In this document: one piece after another, positions 43,230 through 55,395 of the stretch | Layout of the letters: every line of letters starts with the position of its first letter | How positions within the stretch are numbered: the first letter of the stretch is position 1 | NCBI GenBank assembly: GCA_022478985.1 | Contig: JAKSZP010014541.1 | Location: forward strand, 62,001-126,000 | DNA from: Massospora cicadina | Taxonomy: Eukaryota; Entomophthoromycota; Entomophthoromycetes; Entomophthorales; Entomophthoraceae | Length of the DNA stretch: 64,000 bases | Direction of reading: 5' to 3' | Program-made: the position numbers and the translations under genes | Notes under the pieces: model-generated | What the model was told of the DNA's origin: nothing | Databases searched by the model: none | The model's input: the letters and a program-made list of their open reading frames with translations, nothing else

Positions 43230-45600
43230 CGTACACTTGTAGTTTGCTAGGGCAATTGGCCGCATAATGCCCTCTTCATCCGCACTGGAAGCAAGTTTTC
43301 ATAAAAGGTTCGCGTATATAGTTTGGGGCGGAAGGACCAGGTCAAAAGTTGCCAGTAAGGTTCCAAGGTCATGGATGAACTGGTGAAGCGTACATGGGCT
43401 GAAAAGGGTCTACTGACTCATATGAGGGACAAATATGTTCCAGCGGTGGATAACCCAGTCGCTGCAGCCTATATCCTGAAAGGGTTAGAGCAGAGGCAAC
43501 AGAGATTTTTGGGCTACGTTGGGGGCGCTTTTCTCGGCAGAGAGTCGATGTAGGGCATTCATGATTCAAATAAGTCCAGTATCCCCATCCAACACATTAG
43601 ACATAGTATTATATAGTTCCCAATATAGTTAGACAGCCACTATCATCACTATACCTACATCCTCAGTGGTTAAAATGTTAGCTCCAAGTAGGACGTGTGC
43701 TTCCACTGAAAACCACTCAGCGAATTCTGACAGGGTCTTGTTTTGGTAAAACTGTATAGTCATAAAATCAGCTTTCCATTGGGACATCTTGGTAGCGCCC
43801 CGAACAACCGGATAACAATCACTTTTACTTGTGCATAAGATACCGAGCTATTTGGAAGATAGCAGGTCACTTGATCAGCGCTTTCCACATCGAAATCGGA
43901 CAGCAACAACTTCGCTTTTTGTCAATCAGTAACCACTTCCACAGCGAATTTGAAGCGTTTAAAGTAACTGTGTAGGTTCCCATCACGACTGAAAGGAGGT
44001 AATTTTTTGATATGAACAAATGCGCTTTGCTCTAGGTCCCTGCTGCAAGGGCAGGCAAATTGTTTTTTAATTGACTATGGGAACCATCACTTTGTGCGTT
44101 ATCATACAGCCAGTCAGATGAACTTAAACCTGGCAAAAAGGAATCAGGAGAAGTGGTGTTGCACGGGGGTACATTGTACCACCCAATGGATAATTTTTTG
44201 CTGATCCATAACATTCTTCCCCAAGTCACTACTAACTGCCCCATTCCCCTGGCTCCAGTACACCCTGCAAACTGTTCGTTGATTAACTGACTGCTTTAAC
44301 TGAATAACAATTACACCGTCCATCCTGAAATTCCTGTTGCAGCATTTCATACTGATGTTGCAATTCCCGGTGGAATTCCCTTTCTTTGTTCAGTTTCTTT
44401 TCCACAGCTTGTAATTGCAAAAGAACTTCTTTGAGTATATTCTGCAGGTGGGTTTGCTGTCAACTTGAATTTTCCGCTTGTTGATTGGCATTGTTTATTT
44501 GATTAACAAGGGAGTATTGTTCCCTTACTGATCTCTCATTGGCTCGTTGAAGGGTATTAAGGCGCCCTTGCATGTCTGCATACTCTCTTGTGTCACCAAT
44601 CGGAAGAGGAAAGGCTCATTGGCGCTCATCCTGACTAATGACTTCCAGTTGTGTAACTTGATGAATAAGCTGGAGATATTATGGAGACATTGACCGAAGG
44701 ATAAGTGTGTTATCTGTTGTTCACTGGGTATTCCATTTGATACAAAGTTGGTTTACTTTTGTAGATAGAGAGCTGACTTGGGCAGCCACTTATTGTTCTA
44801 TCAGGGTCGTTTTTTCCTTGAGCTGGGCAATCATGGCTTTAAGAGCTTCCGCCCATTTGGCTAGCTCCATCATAAAGCGCTCAGTATTATTCCCCAAGGT
44901 TGTTAAGTCCTGAATCCACTCCACCAATAGGCCATGTTGATCCAGCAGTTCTCTTATTAATCAAGATAATTCTGAGTTTAACTGTGGTACCATAATGTCC
45001 AATCAACGGCGGACGTCCCCAACATGATAGTTCATCTGTGCCAGCGCCCCTTGTATTTCCAAAAACAAACAATTGAGGCGGTCGAGCAGGAGGCAAGTAT
45101 CATGCTGCTGTGCTTGTGCAAACTGTAATACATCTCTAATTTCAATACTATGATGAGCCAGAACACGCAGTAGATGGCGAATCAAAGATTGCACATAAGT
45201 GACTAAATATTCCTCATTCTGTGGGTACTGAAGTGGTGAGCTAACCCTATGGGAATCGCATCCAAATAAGATATGTACAGCGCATATCAATTTTCTTGAT
45301 CACGTTGGTTATAGAATAAAATCAGGGCATTTTCCCCAGTCTCATCCTTGTATAGGCGATACCTGTGCAACAGAAATTCCATAATTTTTCTCAGTTGTTG
45401 GGAAGTCACATTTGTGGAGTGTCCTTGTTGGTTAGTCATCAGCTCAGGGCAATTCTTGAATTGCAAATTAATCATAACTTCATCATCCCCTGGTTTGGTA
45501 ACAGTGAATAATGTTGGTTTGGATTAGGTGCCTCCAGGGCTTCTTCAGCATACTGCACCCGGAATCCAATCAAGTTATGTTGGAACAAATTAGGACTCAT
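43230..45600 (-). pseudogene. Gag of D1
   Basis: It probably starts near 45600 with MMSPNLFQHN, shortly after the primer site. The N-terminal half (to about 44350) is rich in Gln and charged residues, which suggests coiled coil. The Gag core is readable near 43980-43780 (LPPFSRDGNLHSYFKRFKFA). The zinc knuckle (43293-43252) keeps the CX2CX4HX4C spacing (CFQCG...GHYAANC) but has a stop inside. Numerous stops make it a pseudogene. Confidence 0.65.
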
Positions 45601-45649
45601 CATTGTATTTATTTGTTCTTTTTAACAAAACTACAGTTGCTTAGTGGCC

Positions 45650-45666
45650 CCCTGTAGTGAGCTCCA
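45650..45666 (-). promoter_or_regulatory. tRNA primer-binding site of D1
   Basis: The minus strand reads tggagctcactacaggg, one base after the LTR end. It differs from the A/B site only at the fourth base (A for T) and equals the F2 site. Confidence 0.8.
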
Positions 45667-45667
45667 C

Positions 45668-46142
45668 TGTTAATTCTCAGTGTCTGGTCTTGATTCCACC
45701 GAGTTGGTTTTGCACAGGGTATTAGCCACTGAGCAACCAAATTGGATGATATGAGGATCGCTGACTTCTTAATAAAACTTGAAAAATATATGGAGTTATC
45801 ACCCCTTATTTCTACCTTTATTAAATATAAATTGCAGACTTCTCTGTGCTCCCTTTTCCCTCATAATAAGACTACCCTTTTTAATCTTCCGTGAGACTCT
45901 TTATACCTTGGTTCCCCCAGCTGGATGCATCTTGGCTTGGTACTCTTATATTCTTCTTCCCTTTTCTAATTACTCTTGTTCAAATCGAATCTTAGCATAA
46001 ATCATCTCGATTTTCCAAATGGCAACATTTTGCTTGATTATAATTCGTGTGTCCTTTTTTGAAAATCTTGAGATTCATATCAATCCCCCTCCAATCCACC
46101 AATATGGGTAGTGTATCATCCAATCATATCAACTTCCCAAAA
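45668..46142 (-). repeat. 5' LTR of D1
   Basis: 475 bp. The minus strand begins ttttgggaagttgatatgatt where the 3' LTR has tgtcaggaagttgatatgac, so the TG end is mutated, and it ends gagaattaaca. TSD gcaac follows at 46143-46147. Confidence 0.88.
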
Positions 46143-46405
46143 GCAACTCTTTTGCTTATTTGGTATTATGATAAGGCCAGTCAGCTCTTATCATCTGTCA
46201 TTTTGCTCAAATCCTTTTTTTAAAGTTGTATCAAATGCTTACAATTGTATTTCAATCAGGATATTCATCAATTGGTACAAATACTGCTTGGCACTCATCC
46301 CCAATGTTGGTTCCACCATTGAATATAAAAATCAGTGGCAACGAGGCCTTTCCTTCCATATAGCAATTCAAATGGCATTTTTCCCAACACTGTATGATGA
46401 CTTAT
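46143..46405 (-). pseudogene. F1 integrase fragment between D1 and F2
   Basis: The minus strand carries the post-core block TVGKNAI..LLYGRKASLPL and a charged helical stretch, matched in F2 at about 57090-57340. TSD cttat of F2 occupies 46401-46405; TSD gcaac of D1 begins the fragment. Confidence 0.75.
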
Positions 46406-47707
46406 TATTGGAATTTTTGCCCATATTCCCAGCCTGCTAGATTACCAGATATTGCTAGGGGATAATTCTCTAAGGTGAAGTGAATTGTAAATTGGTTGAC
46501 CTGAGTTTTGGAGTAACTACGTTTGGGGGATTTTGGGATATTCGCCTGATTTTATCTGTTAGGGATCAATCTGTACAAATACTTAAGATCTCATTGGTCA
46601 TAGTTGCCAACAAAATAGGGGCATCTGATAGTGATTAACTATCAGGTGTACCAATTGGGATCAGTTGGGTTTCATCACTGAATTATTGGTAATGAATAGC
46701 AAGTTGCAAGGTGAGTGATGCCACCTGCAACTAGCAAATTGATCAGTTGGTGCGTGACCTGTAAAGATGGGTAATAAGTCCCATTACCTAAGCTTTTCGC
46801 TAGCCAAATATGGTTTTTCCACTTAGATCGAGAGGAAAACGTTAGGGACACGTTTTCTGACTCTTTCCATTTAGGTCTCAAGGATGTCCAATGATGGAAT
46901 CCTAGCCAGGATGGGAAAGACCATTGCTGCTGAGACGAGTTTGGGTGATTTAATGACAACAGCTGCTGTTTCATCAAAGAGGTGTCAACCAAGGGTTAGA
47001 TGACCAAATCCTCAATATAAATTCCATAAGATTCAATTATAAAAAACAGTATTTTGGCATAGATACAGATCAGCTCAACTTTCCATTTGGTTTCACCCAT
47101 CCTGTGGTTGATACAGGTGATAAGGATTTAAATAGTCAGGTGGACCAAGATCCTTATATGGCAGAAAGCCAGAAGATAAATAAAAGAGCATTTAGTAGTA
47201 AGCAGTAATTATGAGAACAGAGCTATATAGTTCTATTGTTTTCATCCAGTATATAGTTTAAGTAGTAAACTATCGTCAGCTTCCATTGTGCTATTCTTCT
47301 CAAGGATATTATTGCTGTGTGCAATAATTGGAAGACTCTTAGTGAAAAGAGTCAAGATCTGAGTGGGGATCTAGAGAAGAAGGAGACAAAGTTGGTAATT
47401 GTGCTGACTGTGTGTTGGACCAAAGAGGCTGTCACCAGGGAATCTCAGAGAATATTGGATTGGGCAGGATGAGAGAACAAATTCCTAGATCAAAACATCT
47501 CAAGTATTTCAAGATGGAATACTGGCTGAGCGTTGGGCTGAGTTGTAAGAATTCACACTCATTTTAGATAACAGTTGTCATACTATTATCAATCAATAAT
47601 CTAATATACTATACAATGCAGATGAAGTGCACAAGAAACTGAACCTGTGCAGTAAAAAGACTACTGGGGTTGTTTGCCAATAATAACCATACAAGTAAAT
47701 TTTGACA
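46406..47707 (+). repeat. 5' LTR of F2
   Basis: 1302 bp, from tattggaatttttgccc (TG mutated to TA) to aaattttgaca. It contains, at 47292-47305, the unoccupied counterpart of the SINE target site tattcttctcaagg. It matches 59583-61205 after removal of the SINE and one TSD. Confidence 0.85.
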
Positions 47708-47710
47708 AGT

Positions 47711-47727
47711 TGGAGCTCACTACAGGG
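47711..47727 (+). promoter_or_regulatory. tRNA primer-binding site of F2
   Basis: tggagctcactacaggg, three bases after the LTR end. Identical to D1. Confidence 0.78.
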
Positions 47728-48610
47728 GTAGTTGAGTTGAAGAATTTATAAAGATGCCATATGAAGATGTTTTCAATTTTGAAAAAAAGTTACTGAAGTA
47801 AGTAATGAAGATATAATGTGAAATGGATCACGTTCATTAGCATTCACCCAGCTCAGAAGTGGAGCTCTGAGTGAAGCAAGTTGAAGATACTCAAGTTCAG
47901 GGAAAAGGACTTGCAGCCTAGATATAGAGCTATCTAGTGTTGCAAGGAGAATTAGTTTCACCGGACATCAACTTGAGATGAAGATTATCAGCAGGGCCAA
48001 CTTGAGTTGAAATTGGGTCTGCTGGAAATAGTCCTGAGAAACAGCAGGATCAACTCAGGTTGAAATTGGGTACGCTTTAAATAGTCCTGGGGAGTGAGTG
48101 TGTATATGAGGCATTGGATGAAATAGGAAGCAATCAATCTGGAGAATTGGATTGCCATACCAATGAAGATATGAAGTCAAAATAGGAAATTATTGATCCA
48201 AGATAGTGGAAAAAATTGGTTAAATTAATAACACTCAACTAATCATCAGAAGTTGCTGGAGTCGAGTTCATCAATTTAGGAGAATTTGGATGAAGCTAAC
48301 AATGCCAGTATGACCTGTGTAATTAAAGATGGTTTTGAGTGCCAAAAATCGTTTTCAGGAGAAAAACAATCTGGACAATTAGATGAGACTGTTGGATAAT
48401 AAGATATGAGGATCCAAAGCATCAGTTGCTGAAATAAGAGATGAAATTAGGACCTGTTGGACGAATAATCAGTTAGGATTAAAGGCCTAATATTCAAGAG
48501 TATTGCCAAACTCGGCAAGCGAAGCTTATAAGTGAAAAAACTGCGATGTTGTTGTATAGCGAAGGTCAAAAAATCAGAAGTATTGAGCCTAAGAGAAAAT
48601 AGTTGCAAAT
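47728..48610 (+). pseudogene. Gag/leader relic of F2
   Basis: About 880 bp between primer site and first repeat. Short frames give charged, helical text (MPYEDVFNFEKKLLK near 47755; LISEKTAMLLYSEGQKIRSI near 48520-48590), but no capsid fold and no zinc knuckle are recognised. It is shorter than the D1 gag region (about 2.3 kb), so a deletion is likely. Two near-identical pieces (ttgagttgaaattgggt.....gaaatagtcctg, about 48002 and 48056) form a short tandem repeat. Confidence 0.4.
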
Positions 48611-48614
48611 GTTC

Positions 48615-48800
48615 CCAACGGACCTCTGAACCATTAAACTGTTATGTCCTGAGATTTTGGTCAAGTCCTAGAAGAGGACCAGTGACCAAATGGTTGGTTA
48701 AATCTTAAGAGGATAAAATTTCGAACCATGATAACTGGTAGGTTTAAGTACCTAGGACCCAATTTGGATGAAGGGGAAAAGAAGGACCTCTGAATCTTTC
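48615..48800 (+). repeat. Pol-flanking direct repeat of F2, upstream copy
   Basis: Begins gttcccaacggacctctgaaccatta and has the blocks tgtcctga..at...ggtcaagtc, aagaggac, actggtaggtttaagtacctaggaccca and a closing ggacctctgaa. Aligned by eye with 57523-57715 it keeps the same order and spacing. Confidence 0.65.
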
Positions 48801-48948
48801 TGTATATTGCAAGTCCCATTGAAAAAGAAGTATACAAAAATATATACATGATATATAAATCTTCTCTCTCAGCTTGGCATAACTTTCCAAGCAATTTATT
48901 CAGTTAATTAAAAGCAAACACTTAATTGTACACCAAAGTCTTGCTCTG

Positions 48949-50118
48949 ATGTCGTCAAATCCCCCACTGACTGTCCCAGCATGGGGAAGTGGCAAAACTC
49001 CCCCTCCATTTTCCGTCTGACAGGAAAACGCGCTCAGACTGGCTCACCCAATCATTCCAAACCCCTGGGATGATTCATTCCTCCCGAGGATCTTAACGCC
49101 CACATCTCTCATACCCAAGTGGTTCCTCAAGGCCTCCTGGTGCTCCCCCAGAGCAACATGCATTTTGGCCTTAGGGTCAAATATGGGAAATTCTTCCCCT
49201 ATGATGACCAAGCCATTATTTTAATAGCTCAGGTGGTGATGACACCAGCCTGTTTTATTGACTTCCGCCCCTATAAGGGGTACTTTGATCTTGGCTTCAC
49301 CTGTGAAGCTGATGCAGCCACTGAGGCAACGGTGCCATTAGTATTAAATAATATTCCCCTTCCAACAACTTATACCCAGCTCCCAATGGACACCACCTTG
49401 GTGGTCTAGTTCGCTGGTTTGCCCACCCACCTCACTCCTGAAGTGCTCCACCAGGAGCTTATGAAAGGTTTGGCAGCCCACGGCGCCAACCTCATCTTAC
49501 AATTTGTGGTCCCAAATGGGGCCACACGCCTCGCTGGGCCTTGGGCATATGCCTCGATCAGCCCTGAATTTACAAAAATTTCTTTAACAATTCCCCCTTG
49601 TGCCACCATCCCATCTGCCCCTGACCATCCGTTCTGGGCCCGCGTTGAGGGCGGACAGACGATTTGTCCATCCTGTTTTGAGTTAGACCACTCAAAACGC
49701 AAATGCCCATAAACAGAACTTCTGTCAATGTGAAAGTTTGCCTGAAGCCCACCAAACTGCCACCCACCCTGCGCCAACTCTTATATGGGGTATATTAAAC
49801 CTTCCCCTCCTCCAATGCCTGATGCTGCAGCTGCACCTGCAGCCACCAATCAGTATCCACCTTGCCCCAATGCCATAAATAAATCATCCAATCAAACATC
49901 AGATTAGATCCCAGTTTGATCCCATGCATCCACAAATGAATTGAACAAACCTCAACTGTACGCTGATTCCCCAATCCAATTCAACCAAAACCCATGGGAA
50001 TTATTGGATGAAATTGACAAATCAGGTAACGTCATTGAAGAACTGATGCTGCAAGTCAAGCGGCTCTGTAATTCAGAATGGGATGTAAAATTCCCACCTC
50101 AGAATATGTCCCACAACC
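48949..50118 (+). pseudogene. ORF1-like protein of element E with CCHC knuckle
   Basis: The most likely start is the ATG at 48949 (MSSNPPLTVPAW), with a stop 23 codons on and a frameshift into the long frame 49119-49712. That frame has one stop at 49407. After the stop, text such as FAGLPTHLTPEVLHQELMKG resembles an RRM-type RNA-binding fold, and CPSCFELDHSKRKC (about 49668-49710) is a CX2CX4HX4C knuckle. A proline/alanine-rich stretch follows, then the frame 49941-50118. Overall architecture resembles LINE ORF1 or Gag. It is not close to the ORF1 of L1/L2. Confidence 0.5.
50101..50118. repeat. Target-site duplication of L2, left copy
   Basis: agaatatgtcccacaacc, 18 bp, identical to 55378-55395. 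Confidence 0.9.
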
Positions 50119-50214
50119 AAAACTTTTCTTTCTCGTTGCAAACACTTTTGCAACCTATTCAATTCAAGACTAAATCTAGTTTGATAATCTCATAGAGGGG
50201 ATTAGTCTGCGCCC

Positions 50215-51520
50215 ATGTCTGGGAGCAGTTGGGCAAGCAAGGCAAGAGGAGCAGGCGGAAGACCCGCGGCCTCTAACATTCAAAAACGCCCCGGAGAATT
50301 CGGCGGAATAGAAAAAAAATCTAAAAAAATTGGCGGTCACAATTTCCCCAGAGATACTCGCGTGGCAAGCACGATGCAACCAGTACATCAACACACCACA
50401 TTCCCAGCCACTTTCATCGGTGGAATTCGGAGTCTGTGTGTATCTGGACATCCAAAAAACGGCCCTATGGGAAAAATTTGTGAAGATGTACACAAAATTT
50501 CCCGACCGCGGTGTACGTTGCACCTCACTCCATGTTGCGCAGTTGGCTGGACCTAGGTTTTGAAAGCAAAATAGCAGCAGACAAGGCTGCAGCGGTGTGC
50601 ATAGTGGTTGACCTCCCCGAAGGGCAACAGGTCGTCAAAACTAAATGCACCAGATGGACAAAATCAAACCAAATTTTCCTCACGTTTGACTTTTTGCCTA
50701 CTATGGTAAACCGTGACATTTTGGAGCAACACCTGAAAGATGGTCTCGCGATATATGGCGAAATACAATCTTTCAAAATGCAACATTTCATGCTGATGCC
50801 ACACCTGTGCACCGGCAAAGCCATCGCAGTTCTGACCCCAACTGAGGAGATCACGAAGGACTAAATCAGATCCCGCACTCCACCTTTATTGACATCGCAG
50901 GGCATACCACCCACCCATTCTGGGCAACCGTGGACAGCGCGCACCCCATTTGCACCCACTGTGATGCGTTTGGCCATAAGGCGTACGCATGCCCTATCAA
51001 AGAGGGCGTCACATTCCAAGAGCACCCCTCGGCGGCCATGGCCAGCGGAGAGGCGCACTACAAACCAACTGCAGCACCAAGGAGGCTTTCCCATGGGGAG
51101 CACAACGCTGCTACCTATTGGTAAAGCCCATCTCCCCGCAGGAGTGGAAGAAGGCCAAGCAGGCCCATAGGCCGCGGCCAAGGAAACGGCCAAGGCTAAC
51201 ACCACCATCCCACACTCACAACGCCAGGAGGACATGGAGACCTTCGCGGCGGAAGCAACTTGGGAATCCATCACCCAATCAGATTGGGAGGCCCATGCCA
51301 AACGGGCCACTCAATCTGAGGATCTGATGGGAGATTCAATCTCACCCAATCGCTGCACCCAAGCCTTGGTTGAAACTGACTTGGGACCTATCCCAACCAA
51401 AAATTTTTTGCCCCACTCGACAGTGCACAAAACTTATCCACACTGCAAAAAATTGTCCGACGTCGGGAAAACAAAAAGCGAAGGCCAAAGCCAATGTGAC
51501 TCTTTCCACAAAAATTAACA
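50215..51520 (+). pseudogene. LINE ORF1 of L2
   Basis: Starts at the ATG 50215 (MSGSSWASKARGAGG). The frame shifts near 50330, 50560, 50860 and 51120. Recognisable parts: VYLDIQKTALWEKF; an RRM-like region (HLKDGLAIYGEIQSFKMQ, about 50735-50790); the knuckle CTHCDAFGHKAYAC (about 50949-50990); and a final basic part. L1 has the same with fewer breaks. Confidence 0.75.
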
Positions 51521-51626
51521 AAAACCCTGATAGCATTGCTAATACCCATGCTGCTGTGAAAGCCCGTGGGGGACCTGGAAGAGGCTGGTGGGCCTGGGTG
51601 CTACCCCCTCACACCTAAGGTGCGAG

Positions 51627-54600
51627 ATGGGGGAAACCTTCACCCTAGGACGCTGAATATTGCCGGACTCAAGGCCTCCCCATCCCAGGCTAGGAAACTG
51701 AGTTTTTTACAAAACAATTTACCCGTGGATATCCTGGCCATCCAGGAGTCCCACTGTCCACGAGGTTCCGAGGAAGCTTGGAAAACAATGCTCCTACCAT
51801 CCCTATCCTTTTGATCAAAGCACTATGGGGTGCTATTTCAGAAAACAATTTTTAAAATTTACATCTTCAGAAACATTCCTAAATGGCTGAGTGCTCGTTG
51901 TCACCTTCTCATGGGCCAATGTTGCGCACACAATTGTCAACTTTTATGCCTTAAACGGTGCACATGAGCATTGGGAATCCTTCTCATCAGTCAAATCCCT
52001 CCCACTACCCCCAATTCTTTCCTAGTTGGCGACATGAACTGTTGGCTAACCTCACCAACGGACTGGTGGCCGCCCTCAACCCATGCCCCACAGGGTCACA
52101 TAGAACTACGCGTTCTAAAAGCCACCCTTGGGCTAAGGGATGCGCTGCCATGACATGCCCCACTGCTCAAAAACATGACATGTCCCCACGTCCATAATGG
52201 CCAATTAAGGTCCATGACCTGCATCGACCTTATTCTAGCTTGAAATTCCAACCCCACATCTCCCACTTCAAAACAACAAAATGGAATTCTCTGACCACCG
52301 ACTGGTCTCGATAACATACCACTTACCCATCACAGTTGCAAAGGCCCCACATTGGTGCAAGATCCGCCCCCGAGCTCGTGTCACCAGGATTTTCCACGCG
52401 GGTGGAAGAGGCAACTTGGCAAAATCATTTGTTGCACCGTTTTGCGCGGACCCCATTTCCACATGGGCAACTTTCAAAGAAGACACCATCCGCCACTATC
52501 ACCATCTCTCCTCCAGATGCTCACGAGCCACATCGGTGGTTATATCATGCACGCTGGCGGAATTGGCCCACTTGGAGTCCAACAATTCAGCCACAGGATA
52601 TAGCCCTGCATGGGGCCGGAAGTTGGTGGAGGCAGCTGCCCACCTCAACGCACTCAAAAGACAACACAAACATCGTGTTTGTGTCCAATACAGGGCCACA
52701 CGCATCACTAAAGGTGACAAGTGCACTGCATACTTCTTCAAAAAAATTTTGCACCATGCCAGAGCGTAGCCTGCACACAGGTGCAAATATTGGATAATTC
52801 CATTGCGGACACACCAGCTGATGTGGCAATCAAAATGCAAAGATATTACTTCAAGTTATACTGAGCTGAACCAATTCAGCTGGCCGAAATGGCAGAATTT
52901 CTCAACTGAGCTCATATCCGCACCATTTTCTGATACCCAGAAATAATGAATTTAATTACACCGAACGAATTATGGACAGCCATTCGCAGTGCGCCAAACC
53001 AAAAATGCGCAGGCCCAGATGGCATTCCATATGAGTTCTACAAAAAATATTTTAAATATATATCCCCATTGCTGCTAGCCTCACTCAACCAATGCCTGTT
53101 GAAAACGCGCCTCCTACCAGGAGGACAAGAGGCCTTTACTGTCACACTCTTCAAGAAAGGGATAGGCTTGACTTAGCCAACTGGCGCCCCATATCTCTAA
53201 CAAACACAGACACCAAAATTTTAACCAAAATCATAGCTAACCGTTTAGGGACTGTAGCATCTGCCACCATCTCCCCAGAACAATTTGGTTTCATCCCCAG
53301 AAGGTCGATTTGGGATAACGTGCACTCAGTGGCTAATGTGTGTCAGTCCACAGCCTCTGGGGCACTTGTATTCTTGGACCAACAAAAGGCCTATGATAAA
53401 GTAAACTGGGAATACCTTAGGGCTTGCCTCCATCAATTCCGCCTACCTCCCCACTTCATTAACTGGGTGATGCTGCTCACGGAATCTGTAACAATGGCAG
53501 TGCGTGGCCCAGGCTTCCTTACGATAGTAGTCCGCCCTCTAAGGGGCCTGCGACAAGGGGACCCCCCTCAGCCCACTCTTATACAACTTCAACCTTGACT
53601 CACTACTGCGAAATGTGAATGCCCACCTCACTGGGGTCCATGTGCCAGGCCAAACCCCAGTCAAGATGATGGCATTTGCAGATGATTGCGTAGTGGGGGT
53701 GTCTAATAACAAAGATGCACGCGCGCTTGAAGCCCTCATCCAGGAATATTCCCGGGTAAGCAACGCGGCACTGAACGCCTCTAAAACCGAAATCATCCTC
53801 CTTGGTCGGTTTCAGAACTGCTGGGCCCCAGCAAGTAGTTCCCAACCCAGCCCAGCTGCTGCCCAAGTCCACGCCTTACTAACTCAAAACACAACGCTCC
53901 ACTGGTGCTCCCCTTTGTGCCGCGACCTACCATAGGACCGGTACGCCATCTGGGCGTGTGGTTGGAGGCAGGAGGATACGCGTCAGCAGTAATGGAATGC
54001 CATATACTGGACAACGTGACGAAGCGAATCGCCTCTCTCAGAGCCCACCCTACTACCCTCACTGGCAGGGTTGTTCTTGCCAACTCTATGCTCCTATCCA
54101 AAGTCTGGTTCGGAGCCCACGCCATCCCCTTCTCCCCAAGCTTCTTCAAATCCCTGTATGCTTTGCTACAAGGTTGGCTTTGGTCAGGCCGCCCTCCACC
54201 AGTATGGCTAGAGGTCATGTTTGGCCCTCATCATCATGGTGGCATGGGCCTACTTGACTTCAAAGCCTATGCCGCCAAGATCCTGGGCACCTGGATTGCG
54301 GCCATCACTGCTCCTACACTCCCATCCCAACACTGGTCCCGCGTGACCCGCTCCAACTTCTCCCGAGCCTTGGGCCTCAACAATCCATCAAACCCCCACT
54401 CCCTGATGAAATAACTCGCATCACACACATCGGCCACAGGTCCTCACGGGACTAAAACCCACTACAAACGAATCCTACTCTCCATGCAAAGCGCAGAGTG
54501 GAGAATTCTTATTAGTGGACATACAACCTGAAGAGGCCGCCCCTCTCCTCAGTTCACACAAGAGGTACAGGGGCTACCCATCCATGATGGCGTGATCCCC

Positions 54601-55245
54601 ATTCGACCCCAAGTCCTATCCAGGGTGGACTACCTGGACATGATGGACATCCCTTATTCCATTGAAACCCAAAATACTATCTGGAAATACGCACACCATC
54701 CTCTGTTGCAGCCTCAAGTCCGCTTTCATGTGTGGCGCTGCCTGAGGCGGGTGTATCGTACAGCTGAGCGCTTTAACGCTTTAAACTCATCCTGTGTCGT
54801 GTGTGGCCAGTATGGAACTCTGTTCCACCGCCTGGAGAAGTGCCCCACCTCTAAAGTAATATGGCGCGAAGTCCAACGTCTGCTAGTCCAGGATCAAACG
54901 CATCCCTTCAGTCTGTCAAGAGATATGTTTGCTCCATCAATGGCCTCCCCCTCCCACCCTCCCTCCGTGCTCTGGTGGTTGCAATCGCCATGTGGACTAT
55001 CCACACGATTGTATTGGATGCCATCGCTGGATCTATCCCCACCCTCCCTGAAGCTGTCCACAGATTCTGGTCTCTTTTTGGTGGACCACTTTCAAGTGTG
55101 GACGTTTGGATATCTCCCACCGCATCGCCGACAGCTGGTCTCCTCCTGGTTCCCAGTCTGGTTCATCAAATCAGACCCCTTCCTCCACACGTGCTCAATA
55201 GTGGCTACGGCCCCTTCACACGTTCCCTCCCCTCCCCCATAAGTG
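51627..55245 (+). pseudogene. LINE ORF2 of L2: endonuclease, RT, zinc knuckle
   Basis: Begins MGETFTLGR at 51627. The endonuclease has LPVDILAIQESHCPRG (QE motif, about 51720-51765), a GDMNCW-type motif (about 52030) and a SDHR-type motif (about 52290). RT pieces are 52946-53176, 53092-53598 and 53615-53935, with the catalytic FADDCVVGV near 53675. A frameshift at about 53565 follows GLRQGDP. The C-terminal frames (53905-54414, 54592-55242) hold the CVVCGQYGTLFHRLEKC finger (about 54795-54845). Overall it is more broken than L1 and not functional. Confidence 0.85.
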
Positions 55246-55377
55246 GCGTTCCCGCTGGCAACAAGAGATAGCATCGCTTCTCTGGGGTGCCTCCCCTGGT
55301 ACTATGTTTTGTCTCGTCTGAGTCATATTTGGAAGTGTCCGTCCCATGGTCGGCCTTCCCTGCAATAAATTGAAAAT

Positions 55378-55395
55378 AGAATATGTCCCACAACC
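55378..55395. repeat. Target-site duplication of L2, right copy
   Basis: agaatatgtcccacaacc, identical to 50101-50118. Confidence 0.9.

Larger units (their letters stand above)
38807..46142 (-). mobile_element. Full-length Ty3/gypsy element D1
   Basis: 7336 bp on the minus strand, flanked by the 5-bp TSD gcaac (38802-38806 and 46143-46147). It has LTRs of 475 and 479 bp, a primer site, gag with a zinc knuckle, protease, RT, RNase H, integrase and a polypurine tract in normal order. It is inserted in the integrase of F1. Its pol is related to that of family F, but D1 has no antisense ORF and no pol-flanking repeat: the 3' LTR follows integrase almost directly. Many frames are broken. Confidence 0.9.
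50119..55377 (+). mobile_element. Full-length LINE, copy L2
   Basis: 5259 bp on the plus strand with perfect 18-bp TSDs. It begins aaaacttttctttctcgttg and ends gcaataaattgaaaat. It is the same family as L1 (opposite strand, 15 kb away), collinear over its whole length and very similar by eye. It is inserted inside element E, making it one of the youngest events here. ORF1 and ORF2 both have frameshifts. Confidence 0.9.

Noticed and set aside
49406..49777. 123-codon minus-strand ORF
   Set aside because: Antisense to the CCHC-bearing frame of element E; no motif of its own.
53793..54218. 141-codon minus-strand ORF
   Set aside because: Antisense shadow of the L2 RT region; the same shadow occurs in L1.
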